NCBI RefSeq assembly: GCF_000691525.1
Contig: NZ_JMDW01000011.1
Coordinates: 124,001 to 188,000 of the forward strand
Length of the DNA: 64,000 bases
Reading direction: 5' to 3'
Source: Mycolicibacterium neoaurum ATCC 25795
GTDB lineage: Bacteria > Actinomycetota > Actinomycetes > Mycobacteriales > Mycobacteriaceae
A program made the translations under genes and the position numbers. This document shows, one piece after another, positions 36,925 to 46,128 of the stretch. Each line of letters opens with the position of its first letter. Within the stretch, counting starts at the first letter, position 1. Below the pieces are notes generated by a model that made no database searches, was not told where the DNA came from, and saw nothing but the letters and a program-made list of their open reading frames with translations.

Positions 36925-38124
36925 ATGGCCGAGAGCGTCACCGCATCACCGTCACCAGAGACCGTCTCGGATGCCGACTTTGCCGATATCCTCGCCGCCA
37001 CCAAGCAGTTCATCCGTACCCAGGTGGTGCCCCGGGAACTTGAGATCATGTCTTCGGACCGGGTTCCCGACGACCTGCGGGAACAAGCCAAGAACATGGG
37101 CCTGTTCGGGTATGCGATTCCGCAGGAGTGGGGCGGATTGGGACTGAACCTGGTCCAGGACGTCGAGCTGGCATTCGAGTTCGGCTATACCAGCCTGGCG
37201 TTGCGGTCGATGTTCGGCACCAACAACGGCATCGCCGGTCAGGTCCTGGTCGGCTTCGGCACCGACGAACAAAAGACCCGCTGGCTGGCGGGCATCGCAT
37301 CAGGCGCGGTGGTCGCTTCCTTCGCGCTCACCGAACCCGGTGCCGGTTCGAACCCGGCGGGATTGCGCACCAAGGCCGTTCGCGATGGTGACGAATGGGT
37401 GATCACCGGCCAGAAGCAGTACATCACCAACGCACCGGACGCCGATCTGTTCATCGTGTTCGCCCGCACCCGACCCGCTGATGACGACGGCCCCGGCATC
37501 GCGGTCTTCCTGGTGCCTGCGGACGCGGCGGGAGTCACGGTCGGCGCCAAGGACGCCAAGATGGGCCAAGAGGGCGCCTGGACCGCCGATGTGAACTTCG
37601 ACGAAGTCCGCGTCGGCAACGACACCCTGATCGGCGGCAGCGAAGATATCGGATACCGGGCGGCGATGACCTCGCTGGCCCGCGGGCGGGTGCACATCGC
37701 CGCACTGGCCGTCGGCAGCGCACAGCGCGCACTCGACGAATCCGTGTCCTACGCCGCGACCGCCACCCAGGGCGGCACGCCGATCGGCAGCTTTCAACTG
37801 GTGCAGGCGATGCTTGCCGATCAGCAGACCGGAGTGATGGCCGGTCGGGCGATGGTCCGCGAGGCCGCTCGCCTGTGGGTCTCCGGCGAGGACCGCCGAA
37901 TCGCACCATCGTCGGCCAAACTGTTCTGCACCGAGATGGTCGGCAAGGTGGCCGATCTCGCCGTTCAGATCCACGGCGGTAGCGGCTACATGCGCGAGGT
38001 TCCGGTGGAGCGCATCTATCGCGAGGTTCGGCTGCTGCGCCTCTACGAAGGCACCAGCGAGATCCAACGGCTCATCATCGGCGGTGGGCTGGTCAAGAAT
38101 GCCCAACGACAGATGACGAACTGA
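36925..38124 (+). CDS. acyl-CoA dehydrogenase (divergent copy)
   Basis: This is a 399-residue acyl-CoA dehydrogenase with YAIPQEWGGLG, FALTEPGAGSNPAG, ITGQKQYITNAPDAD, IHGGSGYMRE and YEGTSEIQRLIIG, with the catalytic Glu in YEGT. ATG 36925 has AGGAGGG upstream. It is divergent from the SDR operon and convergent (6 nt) with the MaoC-like gene. It probably acts on the same substrate class as the leftward operon, with shared control through the palindrome. Confidence 0.93.
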   Translation: MAESVTASPSPETVSDADFADILAATKQFIRTQVVPRELEIMSSDRVPDDLREQAKNMGLFGYAIPQEWGGLGLNLVQDVELAFEFGYTSLALRSMFGTNNGIAGQVLVGFGTDEQKTRWLAGIASGAVVASFALTEPGAGSNPAGLRTKAVRDGDEWVITGQKQYITNAPDADLFIVFARTRPADDDGPGIAVFLVPADAAGVTVGAKDAKMGQEGAWTADVNFDEVRVGNDTLIGGSEDIGYRAAMTSLARGRVHIAALAVGSAQRALDESVSYAATATQGGTPIGSFQLVQAMLADQQTGVMAGRAMVREAARLWVSGEDRRIAPSSAKLFCTEMVGKVADLAVQIHGGSGYMREVPVERIYREVRLLRLYEGTSEIQRLIIGGGLVKNAQRQMTN

Positions 38125-38130
38125 TCCCGG

Positions 38131-38583
38131 CTAGGCGATGTAGCGGATGATGGATTCGGCGACGGCGGCCGGCTTCTCGGATCCTTCGATCTCCACGGTG
38201 ATGGTGACCGTGGACTGGGCGGCTCCCGGCAGCTCGGCCACGTCGGTGATGACCGCACGTGCCCGGATGCGCGCGCCGACCTTCACCGGAGTGATGAACC
38301 GGACCTTGTTGTAGCCATAGTTCACGGCCAGCGAGATGCCCTTGACACCGTAGAGGTGATGCGAGAAGTAGGGCAGCAGCGACAGGGTCAGCAGCCCGTG
38401 GGCGATGGTGCCACCGAACGGCCCGCTCGCCGCACGCTCGGGCTCGACATGGATCCACTGCCGATCCTCGGTGGCTTCGGCAAATTGGTCCACGCGGGCC
38501 TGGTCGATCTCCAGCCAATCGGTCGGACCGAGCTCGGTGCCCGCCGCCCCCGCCAGCTCATCCAGACTCTCGAAAACCTTCAT
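38131..38583 (-). CDS. MaoC-like (R)-specific enoyl hydratase, HtdZ-like
   Basis: This 150-residue single hot-dog protein carries the hydratase-2 motif DRQWIHVEPERA (catalytic Asp and His) followed by GPFGGTIAHG. It resembles M. tuberculosis Rv0130 (HtdZ) almost end to end from memory: WIHVDPERAAAGPFG and NYG.NKVRF. It hydrates 2-enoyl thioesters. ATG 38583 has GGAGGAG 5 nt upstream. It is alone, convergent with fadE. Confidence 0.92.
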   Translation of the reverse strand: MKVFESLDELAGAAGTELGPTDWLEIDQARVDQFAEATEDRQWIHVEPERAASGPFGGTIAHGLLTLSLLPYFSHHLYGVKGISLAVNYGYNKVRFITPVKVGARIRARAVITDVAELPGAAQSTVTITVEIEGSEKPAAVAESIIRYIA

Positions 38584-38992
38584 GCGCGCTCCTCCACTCG
38601 ACAACGGTTGCCGTGTTATGCATAGCCTCCCGGCCGCACCGCATCGCCACCGGGTCGACTCCGCGACACATGACGTTCACGTGCAAGTGCAGCGAATTGA
38701 CCGAAGGCTCCGACTTTCACCCGAGCCGTAGAAAACTCGACGGGGCGACGAGCGAATTTGCCGCAACTGACGCTCGCGATAATTTTGCCAGAGTCAGGCG
38801 CATTTCAATTATCGACCGACGAATTGCTGCGATCCGTGAATGGCGATTCTGGCAACTAATGGCAGTCCGTGACACTTATTTAAATCTGGCATTTCCGCAG
38901 GATATAGCGATACTTAACCCGACTATTTGAAATTATCCAGGGACCATACGCCTGCGTGGCAACGTCCCTGTACCGATCGGTGGGTCAAGTTT
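38584..38992. other. AT-rich intergenic region / leader of the acyltransferase-moeY-dcpA operon
   Basis: There is no convincing gene in these 409 bases. From about 38740 the base composition drops well below the surroundings (many A/T runs such as TTATTTAAAT). Two inverted repeats are visible: GATAATT (38778-38784) with AATTATC (38817-38823), and CAGGGAC (38938-38944) with GTCCCTG (38964-38970). The second lies 22 nt before the next start codon and could fold in the 5' UTR. No known c-di-GMP riboswitch motif was recognised. Confidence 0.6.
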
Positions 38993-39751
38993 ATGAGCGT
39001 GTCAATCGCCGAAGCCGGCATTAGCGCACTGCCGGACAATGCATCGGTTCAGTGGTGGGATCGCGATACCGAGTGCACCCTCGTGCTCGCGACGCCCACG
39101 GCCGAGCCCGAACTCTGGGACGACTTCCTCGACGGCGCGCTGCGCAGCTACCGCAAACACGGGGTCGAACAGGCAATCGAGCCGAGCGCGGTGGCCGATC
39201 CCGCGACGACCTCGCTGTTCCTGACCGCCATCGATGACGCGGGCAGGGTGATCGGCGGTGTGCGCGCGCAGGGCCCCTACCGACACGCCGACGAATCGCA
39301 CGCCATCGTGGAATGGGCAGGCCAGGACGCCCTGCCGAGGGTGCGCAAGATGATCGCCGACCGCATCCCGTTCGGTGTCGTCGAGATCAAGACCGCATGG
39401 ACGGCCGAAGATCACCGGGGCGACCGCGAACGCAGCCGCCGGCTCACGCCGGCACTCGCGCGCATGCCACTGCACGCCGCGCTGGTGCTGGGCGCTAAGT
39501 TCGCCATGGCCACCGCGGCGGCGCATGTCCTGGCGCGCTGGGAATCCTCGGGTGGCGTCGTTGCCACCCGCATACCGGCCACGCCGTACCCCGACGAGAG
39601 ATACGAGACGAAGATGATGTGGTGGGACTACGCGGAATTCACCCGCACCGCCGACCCCGACCAGATACTGGCGATCCGCGCGGAGGCGCGTGCGCTCGCC
39701 CCAATGCTCGAGAGCATCGAGGCAGTCCCGGCGATGTTGACCGGCCTGTGA
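38993..39751 (+). CDS. GNAT-like N-acyltransferase (FeeM/autoinducer-synthase-like)
   Basis: This is a 252-residue protein. The pattern AIDDAGRVIGGVRAQGPY, FGVVEIKTAW, LHAALVLGAKFAMATAAAH and PYPDERYETKMMWWD suggests a GNAT-fold acyl-amino-acid synthase of the kind related to FeeM and acyl-homoserine-lactone synthases. These transfer an acyl group from ACP or CoA to an amine. The assignment rests on pattern memory, not alignment. The ATG at 38993 has GGTGGG upstream; longer frames begin in the AT-rich leader. Its TGA overlaps the GTG of moeY (GTGA), so the two are co-translated. Confidence 0.65.
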   Translation: MSVSIAEAGISALPDNASVQWWDRDTECTLVLATPTAEPELWDDFLDGALRSYRKHGVEQAIEPSAVADPATTSLFLTAIDDAGRVIGGVRAQGPYRHADESHAIVEWAGQDALPRVRKMIADRIPFGVVEIKTAWTAEDHRGDRERSRRLTPALARMPLHAALVLGAKFAMATAAAHVLARWESSGGVVATRIPATPYPDERYETKMMWWDYAEFTRTADPDQILAIRAEARALAPMLESIEAVPAMLTGL

Positions 39752-41892
39752 CCGACACGCACGCCGCCATCATTCTCGCCGAAGACCGTCCCGAAGACGC
39801 AAAACTGTTATGGCAGTTGCGCGCTCGGGCCGATATCGAGTTCGTCGACAATATCGGCAGGCAACGCGGCGCGCTGGCCTCCCTGACACCGACAGTCGAC
39901 GCCGATCTGCTGACCGAGCCGCATCGTTGGGTCTACTACCCGTGGCGACGGTCGGTGGTGGGCATGCTGGGCCCGCGCGCCTACCGACGATTGCGCTTGG
40001 ACCGCAACCGGAACCTGATCACCGATTCCGAACAGCATGCCCTCTCCGAGCTGCACATCGGCGTGATCGGCCTCAGCGTCGGGCACGTGATCGCCCATAC
40101 CCTGGCCGCACAGGGGATCTGCGGTGAACTGCACCTCGCGGATTTCGACGAGCTCGAAGCCGCGAACCTCAACCGGGTACCGGCTACCGTCTTCGACGAA
40201 GGAGTCAACAAGGCGATCATCGCGGCCCGCCGCATCGCGGAGTTGGATCCGTATGTGCGCGTGCAGGTATACCCGGACGCCGTCACCGCCGACACCGTCG
40301 ATGCCTTCCTCGACGGCCTGGACATAGTCGTCGAGGAATGCGACTCGCTGGATACCAAGGCGCTGGTCCGCGAAGCTGCCAGGCACAGGCGGCTACCGGT
40401 GCTGATGACCACCAGTGACCGTGGGCTGGTCGATGTCGAGCGTTTCGACCTCGAACCCGATCGCCCTATCCTGCACGGGATGTTGGGCGCGGTGAACACC
40501 ACCGATCTGGCCGGGCTGAGCAGCACCGACAAGGTGCCCTTCGTGCTCGGCCTGCTGGACGCCAAGTCACTGTCCCCACGCATGGCGGCGTCATTGTGCG
40601 AGGTCGGCGAAACATTGTCGACCTGGCCACAATTGGCCGGCGAGGTGGTACTCGGCGCGGCCCTCATCGCCGAGTCCGTGCGCCGGATCGGGCTCGGCGA
40701 GCCGTTGGCATCCGGTCGGACACGGTTGGACGTCGCCACCGCGCTCGACAACGTCGACGATCCGCTCCGCATGCCTCCGGCACCGGCCGACGACACTGTC
40801 GAAATCAGCAACGAACAACAGGAATTCGACTCGGTGTTGGACGCGATGGCCTACGCCGCACATCGGGCGCCGTCGGGCGGCAACTCCCAGCCGTGGTCGA
40901 TCGCCATCGGTGAGCACAGCCTTGAACTCCACATAGATCCGCGGCGTACCAGCCAGATGGACGTCGAGTTCCGCGGTAGTGCAGTCGCACTCGGTGCCGC
41001 AGCGTTGAACGCCCGCATCGCCGCGGCAGCCCACGGACACGGAACGCGACTACACACCGGAAGCGGCGAACACACACCGTTGCAGATTTCGGTCGAATTG
41101 GGAGGAAGCACCGATCCGGCACTGGCCGAGATGTACGGGCCGATGCTCGAACGCACCACGAACCGGCACCTCGGGGTACCGGTCGCCTTCAGTGCCGAGC
41201 TGCGGGAGGCGCTGCACTCCGCGGCGCTCGCCCACGGCGGTCAGCTGCGTCTGATCACCGACCGGGACGAAATCAGGCAATGCGCCGAGGTTCTCGCCGC
41301 CGCCGACCGTATTCGCTATCTGACCAACCAGCTCCATTCGGAGATGTTTGCTGAGATCTGGTCACCCGGCGATCCGGCGCCGGAGTACGGCATCGACGTA
41401 CGCACGCTGGAGCTGGCACCATCGGATCTGGCGGTTCTCGACGTCTTGCGCCGGTCGGACGTGATGGACGAATTGGCCCGCTGGGACGCGGGTTCGGCGC
41501 TGGGCAACAATACACGTGACCGGGTGGGCGGAGCGTCGGCAGTGGCTGTCATCACCACGCACGGCCACGAACTCGCTGACTACGCGCGGGCGGGAGCGGC
41601 GGTCGAGGCGGTGTGGATCACTGCCCAGACAGCGGGTTTGGCCACACAGCCGGTATCGCCCGCCTTCCTCTACGCCCACACTGATCACGAATTGGCACAG
41701 TTGGCACCGGCATATCCCGAACAACTCGGGCGCCTGCAATACACTCTCCGCAGGCTCACCGGAACATCGCCGGAGGAGGCGCAGGCATTGGTCATGAAGA
41801 TCACCAGTGCACCGCGCCCGTCTCTGCGGAGTCGCCGGAGCCCACTGCTCCACACAACGTCGCGCCCCGCGACACCACATCGAGAGGTTTAG
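39748..41892 (+). CDS. moeY: ThiF/E1-like adenylyltransferase fused to a nitroreductase domain (MoeY)
   Basis: This 714-residue protein corresponds to Rv1355c (MoeY, 715 aa, from memory). Residues about 100-340 are an E1/ThiF-like domain: nucleotide loop IGVIGLSVG, acidic ATP motif ADFDELEAANLNR with the conserved Arg, then VVEECDSLDTK. No CxxC zinc pairs are seen. From about residue 355 comes an FMN nitroreductase domain, YAAHRAPSGGNSQPWS. Although named for molybdopterin synthesis, the fusion and its acyltransferase and c-di-GMP neighbours argue for another role, such as activating and reducing an acyl-peptide or acyl-amino-acid product. It overlaps the upstream gene by 4 nt and abuts dcpA. 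Confidence 0.85.
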   Translation: MTDTHAAIILAEDRPEDAKLLWQLRARADIEFVDNIGRQRGALASLTPTVDADLLTEPHRWVYYPWRRSVVGMLGPRAYRRLRLDRNRNLITDSEQHALSELHIGVIGLSVGHVIAHTLAAQGICGELHLADFDELEAANLNRVPATVFDEGVNKAIIAARRIAELDPYVRVQVYPDAVTADTVDAFLDGLDIVVEECDSLDTKALVREAARHRRLPVLMTTSDRGLVDVERFDLEPDRPILHGMLGAVNTTDLAGLSSTDKVPFVLGLLDAKSLSPRMAASLCEVGETLSTWPQLAGEVVLGAALIAESVRRIGLGEPLASGRTRLDVATALDNVDDPLRMPPAPADDTVEISNEQQEFDSVLDAMAYAAHRAPSGGNSQPWSIAIGEHSLELHIDPRRTSQMDVEFRGSAVALGAAALNARIAAAAHGHGTRLHTGSGEHTPLQISVELGGSTDPALAEMYGPMLERTTNRHLGVPVAFSAELREALHSAALAHGGQLRLITDRDEIRQCAEVLAAADRIRYLTNQLHSEMFAEIWSPGDPAPEYGIDVRTLELAPSDLAVLDVLRRSDVMDELARWDAGSALGNNTRDRVGGASAVAVITTHGHELADYARAGAAVEAVWITAQTAGLATQPVSPAFLYAHTDHELAQLAPAYPEQLGRLQYTLRRLTGTSPEEAQALVMKITSAPRPSLRSRRSPLLHTTSRPATPHREV

Positions 41893-43734
41893 GTGCCCCG
41901 CAGCCTCGAACTGGTCGTCACGGCGGCCGCGACGCGACTCAGCGCCGTCAACGCCGCGACCGCGGCGAGCGTGAGCCAGCAGGTACTTGCCGAACTGGTC
42001 ACCTACTTCAATGTCGATTTCAGCTTTTTGCGCCACAACGACCATGCGATCCATGCGACGCGGTTGATCGCCGACTGGCCGCCGCGTCCGGCCGATCTCG
42101 GGCCCGATCCACTCGAACTGATCTACTTCGCCGACGCGGACCCGGTGTTCGCGATGGCCGAGCACCTCAAGGAACCGATGGTGTTCCGACCCGAGGCGAC
42201 CGACGACTATCAGCACACCATCGAGGCCGGACGGCAGATCCCGACCACATCGATGGCGTGTGTGCCCCTGTTGTCCGGTGACGTGACGACCGGGGTACTG
42301 GGCTTCGTCAAGGTCGGCGTCCGGGAGTGGAGCGCGGAGGAACTCAACGCCTTGGTGGCGATCGCAACCCTGTTCGCCCATGTCCAGGCGCGGGTGGAAG
42401 CCGAAGATCGGCTACGGTTCCTGGCCGAGCACGATGACCTGACCGGACTGCACAACCGTCGCGCGCTGGTGGCCCATCTGGACTCCCGGCTCGCCGAAGG
42501 TGAGCCCGGACCCGTTGCAGCCCTCTACGTCGACATCGACCGACTCAAGGCGATCAACGACTATCTGGGCCATACCGCGGGCGATTGCTTCATCCGCGTG
42601 ATCGCCGGTCGCCTCACCGAAGCCGTGGGTATCGGCATCATCGCGCGCCTGGGCGGTGACGAGTTCGTGGTCGTGCCCGACTCCCCCACCACGATCGACA
42701 AGGCCGAGGCCTTGGCCCACCAGCTCCAGGACGCGCTTTCCCAGCGGGTACCCGTCGACGGCGAGCTGGTGACCCGGTCGGTGAGTATCGGTGTCGCCGT
42801 GGGTGTTCCGGGTCGCCATTCCACGTCCGACCTGATGCGCCGGGCGGATCAGGCCATGCTGACCGCGAAGAACGCCGGTGGCAACGAGGTGACGGTGTAC
42901 TCCGATGCGATCGCGTCCGAGAGTGAGTTCCGCAACGACATCGAGTTACACCTGCAGAACGTGATCGAGACCGGCGCGCTGTTCCTGCGCTTCCTACCCG
43001 AGATCGACATGCGCACCGGCAAAGTGCTGGCCACCGAGGCACTGGTCCGCTGGCAGCACCCCACCCGTGGCCTGCTGTCACCCGACGCATTCATCGGGGT
43101 TGCCGAGTCCATCAACCTGGCTGGTGAACTGGGGCGGTGGGTCATGCGCACCGCCTGCGCGGAGTTCGCCCGTTGGCAGGCCGCCGGCGTCGGACACGAT
43201 ATCGTCCTGCGGGTCAACGTGTCACCGGTGCAGCTGGTGGCCGACGGTTTCGTCGAGTCGGTCGCGGCAATCCTCGACGAGTACGACATCGATCCCGGAT
43301 CGGTCTGCCTGGAGATCACCGAGAGCGTCGTGGTCCAGGACATCGACACCACGCGAATCACCCTCGCCGGTCTCCACAAGGTGGGGGTGCAGGTCGCCAT
43401 CGATGACTTCGGCACCGGCTACAGCGTGCTGTCACTGCTCAAATCTCTTCCGGTGGAGGCGCTGAAGATCGACAAGAGCTTCGTTCGTGACCTGGGATCC
43501 AGCCCAGGTGATCTGGCCATCGTGCGCGCGATCGTCGCCCTTGCCGAGGCCTTCGGACTGCAACTTGTCGCCGAGGGCGTGGAAACCGAGGCCGCCGCCG
43601 TGACGCTCTTACGCCATGGTTGCCATCGCGCTCAAGGCTTTCTGCTCTCTCGCCCCATCCCGGGTGAGGAGATGGAGGCGCTCTTGCGCCGGGGGCATGT
43701 GCCGGTGGATTTCACACCGGGACTTCGTCCCTGA
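41893..43734 (+). CDS. dcpA: bifunctional c-di-GMP cyclase/phosphodiesterase, GAF-GGDEF-EAL (DcpA)
   Basis: This 613-residue protein has an N-terminal GAF-type sensor (about 20-175), a GGDEF domain with intact LGGDEF at 254-258, and an EAL domain with EALVRW at 382-387. The EAL residues look complete: NVSP, EITES, DDFGTGYS, KIDKSF and EGVET. It can in principle both make and break cyclic di-GMP, as shown for M. smegmatis DcpA (MSMEG_2196) and the Rv1354c protein. There is no RxxD inhibitory site just before GGDEF. The GTG start follows the moeY stop directly. The pairing with moeY is the same as Rv1354c/Rv1355c. Confidence 0.94.
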   Translation: MPRSLELVVTAAATRLSAVNAATAASVSQQVLAELVTYFNVDFSFLRHNDHAIHATRLIADWPPRPADLGPDPLELIYFADADPVFAMAEHLKEPMVFRPEATDDYQHTIEAGRQIPTTSMACVPLLSGDVTTGVLGFVKVGVREWSAEELNALVAIATLFAHVQARVEAEDRLRFLAEHDDLTGLHNRRALVAHLDSRLAEGEPGPVAALYVDIDRLKAINDYLGHTAGDCFIRVIAGRLTEAVGIGIIARLGGDEFVVVPDSPTTIDKAEALAHQLQDALSQRVPVDGELVTRSVSIGVAVGVPGRHSTSDLMRRADQAMLTAKNAGGNEVTVYSDAIASESEFRNDIELHLQNVIETGALFLRFLPEIDMRTGKVLATEALVRWQHPTRGLLSPDAFIGVAESINLAGELGRWVMRTACAEFARWQAAGVGHDIVLRVNVSPVQLVADGFVESVAAILDEYDIDPGSVCLEITESVVVQDIDTTRITLAGLHKVGVQVAIDDFGTGYSVLSLLKSLPVEALKIDKSFVRDLGSSPGDLAIVRAIVALAEAFGLQLVAEGVETEAAAVTLLRHGCHRAQGFLLSRPIPGEEMEALLRRGHVPVDFTPGLRP

Positions 43735-43751
43735 CGCCCGGCACCCGTTCA

Positions 43752-44585
43752 CTACACGGCGGGTGGCTCGACCTCGCGCAGTACCTCCAGCTTGCCGAAC
43801 CGGCCGGCTCGCCGGCCGACGAGACCGATTCGATCACCGGCGTCGAGGCGCTGCTCCAGCGGCACGGGCTGGGTGCCCGTGATCGCCACTCCGACCCGGG
43901 CCCGCACCGACCTGGCGCCCGCCGGGGTGTCGAGAACCACACCGTCGACCCAGCCATCCTCACCGAACACCAGGCGTTGCAATGTGCTGTGTTCGGAGAC
44001 CTCGATCCCCTGGTCGGCGGCCGCTGCGTCCAGCCAGTCTCCTAGGGTCTGTCCCGGCGTAGCCACCTCGCCCAGTACGGCGACATCGATGGCTGTCCCG
44101 TCGGTGCCGCGCATCGACTCGGTCGGCCAGTAGGAGACCCTGGTGAACAGGACGCCGAAGGGCGACCCCAGACAGGTTGCCGCCCAATCCCACAGCCGGG
44201 ACCCCACGAAGGTGTCGATGACGCGACGGCGGGTGGCATCGGGACGCTCGGCGCGATGGACGGCGTTCCTTGCCAGATCGGGTTCCTCGGTGGTCGGTAG
44301 TTCGGCGCTCAGCGCGTCGAAGTAAACCTCGGTCGCCGGGTCATCGGTCCGTGGCAGCCAGCCACGGACACCGCCGCCGGGGGCGTCCTGAACGATCGGG
44401 GCGGGTCGGGCCAGGACGACATCGAGGTCGGCCGCGGCCGCTGCGATGGCGCATGCCAGACCGGCCGGTCCGGCTCCGACGGCGACGACGTCGGCCTCGT
44501 CGTCCCATTCATAGCTATCACCACTGCCATAGCTGAATTCGTCATCGGATTCGCCACCCCGTTGGTGGACTTCGCGGCCCGTCAT
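43752..44585 (-). CDS. short FAD-binding flavoprotein
   Basis: This 277-residue protein has a dinucleotide fold, VVAVGAGPAGLACAIAAAAADLDVV, starting at residue 31 after an acidic leader. It resembles the N-terminal part of FAD_binding_2 enzymes (ketosteroid dehydrogenase, fumarate reductase) with DWLDAAAADQGIEV, but is about half their length and lacks their C-terminal FAD motif. It may be a degenerate or single-domain member. ATG 44585 is chosen because the upstream extension is low-complexity. It is divergent from a fadE pair and convergent with dcpA. Confidence 0.7.
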   Translation of the reverse strand: MTGREVHQRGGESDDEFSYGSGDSYEWDDEADVVAVGAGPAGLACAIAAAAADLDVVLARPAPIVQDAPGGGVRGWLPRTDDPATEVYFDALSAELPTTEEPDLARNAVHRAERPDATRRRVIDTFVGSRLWDWAATCLGSPFGVLFTRVSYWPTESMRGTDGTAIDVAVLGEVATPGQTLGDWLDAAAADQGIEVSEHSTLQRLVFGEDGWVDGVVLDTPAGARSVRARVGVAITGTQPVPLEQRLDAGDRIGLVGRRAGRFGKLEVLREVEPPAV

Positions 44586-44895
44586 ACCGCTCCGACCGAG
44601 GATTCTTGGCGACTTCGCGCCAATCCGTGATGCGGACCCGGATGTGCCGCGCTCCGCGCGGGGGGACGGGGGAGTTTGCCGGCGCGGACCGCGGCAACGT
44701 GATGACGATAGCTTTCGGCACGACGGGCCGGGCTCCGGCCGGCCGTCTCCGTCGCCATCGTGGGCTGCAGACAGATCAATCGCACGAGCCACCCTATGTC
44801 GCCGTGGCCGCAGAACAATCACCGCCGGGGTTTCCCAACACCATGTCGGCCTGCTAGTTATATAGCTAGGTTAGATAGCCGGAACAAGGAGAGTC
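44586..44895. other. divergent promoter region, flavoprotein / fadE pair
   Basis: These 310 bases hold no convincing gene. The right end is AT-rich and contains the CTAG palindrome (44854-44869) and the GGAACAAGGAGAG ribosome site of fadE. The rest must hold the promoter of the leftward flavoprotein; nothing specific is recognised there. Confidence 0.5.
44854..44869. promoter_or_regulatory. CTAG palindrome upstream of the fadE pair
   Basis: CTAGTTATATAGCTAG is a near-perfect 16-bp palindrome (7 of 8 arm pairs) 26 nt before the fadE start. It does not match the KstR or KstR2 consensus as I know them. It may be an operator for an unlinked TetR. Confidence 0.5.
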
Positions 44896-46128
44896 ATGGA
44901 CCTGAGCTGGTCGGCGGCGGACAGCACGTTCCGCGATGAGGTCCGTCAATTCATGGCGGAGAAGCTCACACCAGAGATTTCGCGCGCCGGCCGATTGATG
45001 ACGAGCGTTTACAGCGATCACGAGGCCAGCCTGGCGTGGCAGGCCATCCTGCACGAACGCGGCTGGGCCGCACCGGCGTGGCCGGTGGAGTACGGCGGTT
45101 GCGACTGGAGCCTGACCCAGCACTACATATTCAGCCGTGAGTCGCAGCTCGCCGGAGCGCCGTCGCTGTCACCCATGGGCATCCGGATGGTCGCCCACGC
45201 GATCGTGAAGTTCGGCACGCCCGAACAAAAGGCGTTCTTCCTACCTCGCATCCTCACCGCCGAGGTCTTCTTCTGCCAGGGCTATTCCGAGCCCGAGTCC
45301 GGGTCCGATCTGGCGTCGCTGAGCATGGCGGCAACCGATGATGGCGACCACCTGGTCTGCACGGGCAGCAAGATCTGGACCACCCACGCCACCGAGGCCA
45401 ACTGGATGTTCGCACTGGTGAGGACCTCTCGCTCCGGGAAGAAGCAGCACGGAATCACCTTTGTCCTCGTCGACATGACCACCCCGGGTATCGAGGTGCG
45501 CCCGTTGGTCATGACCTCCGGCGAAGAAGTGCAGAGTCAGGTGTTCTTCGACGCGGTGCGTATTCCGAAGGCCAACATTCTCGGCAACATCGACGAGGGC
45601 TGGACGGTGGCCAAATACCTGCTCGAATTCGAGCGTGGGGGCGGTGCCGCCGCTCCGGCGCTGCAGGTCATGGCCGAGGACGTCGCCCGGGTCGCGGCGA
45701 CGCAGCCGGGCCCCGACGGGGGCGCCCTCATCGACGACCCCGCGTTTGCCAGGAAACTGGCCGACGCACGCATCCGTACCGAGGTCCTGGAAATCCTCGA
45801 GCATCGCGTCCTGGCAGCTCTCACCGGCGGCGGGAATCCCGGTGCGGCGTCCTCGATGCTGAAGGTGATCTCGACCGAACTGAGTCAGACGCTGACTGAA
45901 CTCGCGTTGGAGGCGGCCGGGCCGCGCGGGCGGGCCTACCAACCGCACGCGACATGCCCCGGCGGGCCGATCGCCGATTTCGAACCTCCGGCCGACGGCT
46001 ATGTCTCCGGCGAGCCCTGGCAGGCCGTCGCCCCGCTGCGCTACTTCAACGACCGGGCAGGCTCGATCTACGCCGGCAGCAACGAGATTCAGCGCAATAT
46101 CCTCGCCAAAGCAGAGTTGGGACTCTAG
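44896..46128 (+). CDS. acyl-CoA dehydrogenase, alpha/beta heteromeric type, subunit 1
   Basis: This is a 410-residue acyl-CoA dehydrogenase of the class found as adjacent unlike pairs in mycobacteria (FadE26-27, FadE28-29), which form alpha2beta2 enzymes acting on steroid or branched side-chain CoA esters. Markers are WPVEYGGCDWS, GYSEPESGSDLASL, VCTGSKIWTTHA and YAGSNEIQRNILAK. The usual C-terminal catalytic Glu position (YEGT) is YAGS, which is common in these pairs. The partner gene begins directly after its stop. The substrate is unknown. Confidence 0.92.
   Translation: MDLSWSAADSTFRDEVRQFMAEKLTPEISRAGRLMTSVYSDHEASLAWQAILHERGWAAPAWPVEYGGCDWSLTQHYIFSRESQLAGAPSLSPMGIRMVAHAIVKFGTPEQKAFFLPRILTAEVFFCQGYSEPESGSDLASLSMAATDDGDHLVCTGSKIWTTHATEANWMFALVRTSRSGKKQHGITFVLVDMTTPGIEVRPLVMTSGEEVQSQVFFDAVRIPKANILGNIDEGWTVAKYLLEFERGGGAAAPALQVMAEDVARVAATQPGPDGGALIDDPAFARKLADARIRTEVLEILEHRVLAALTGGGNPGAASSMLKVISTELSQTLTELALEAAGPRGRAYQPHATCPGGPIADFEPPADGYVSGEPWQAVAPLRYFNDRAGSIYAGSNEIQRNILAKAELGL

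Noticed and set aside
38613..38930. 105-codon frame in the AT-rich leader
   Set aside because: Composition changes along the frame with the AT-rich DNA, no ribosome site, and no recognisable fold; more likely regulatory DNA.
38930..38992. c-di-GMP riboswitch upstream of the dcpA operon
   Set aside because: A hairpin is present but none of the conserved GEMM-I sequence elements were recognised, so only an unnamed hairpin is reported.
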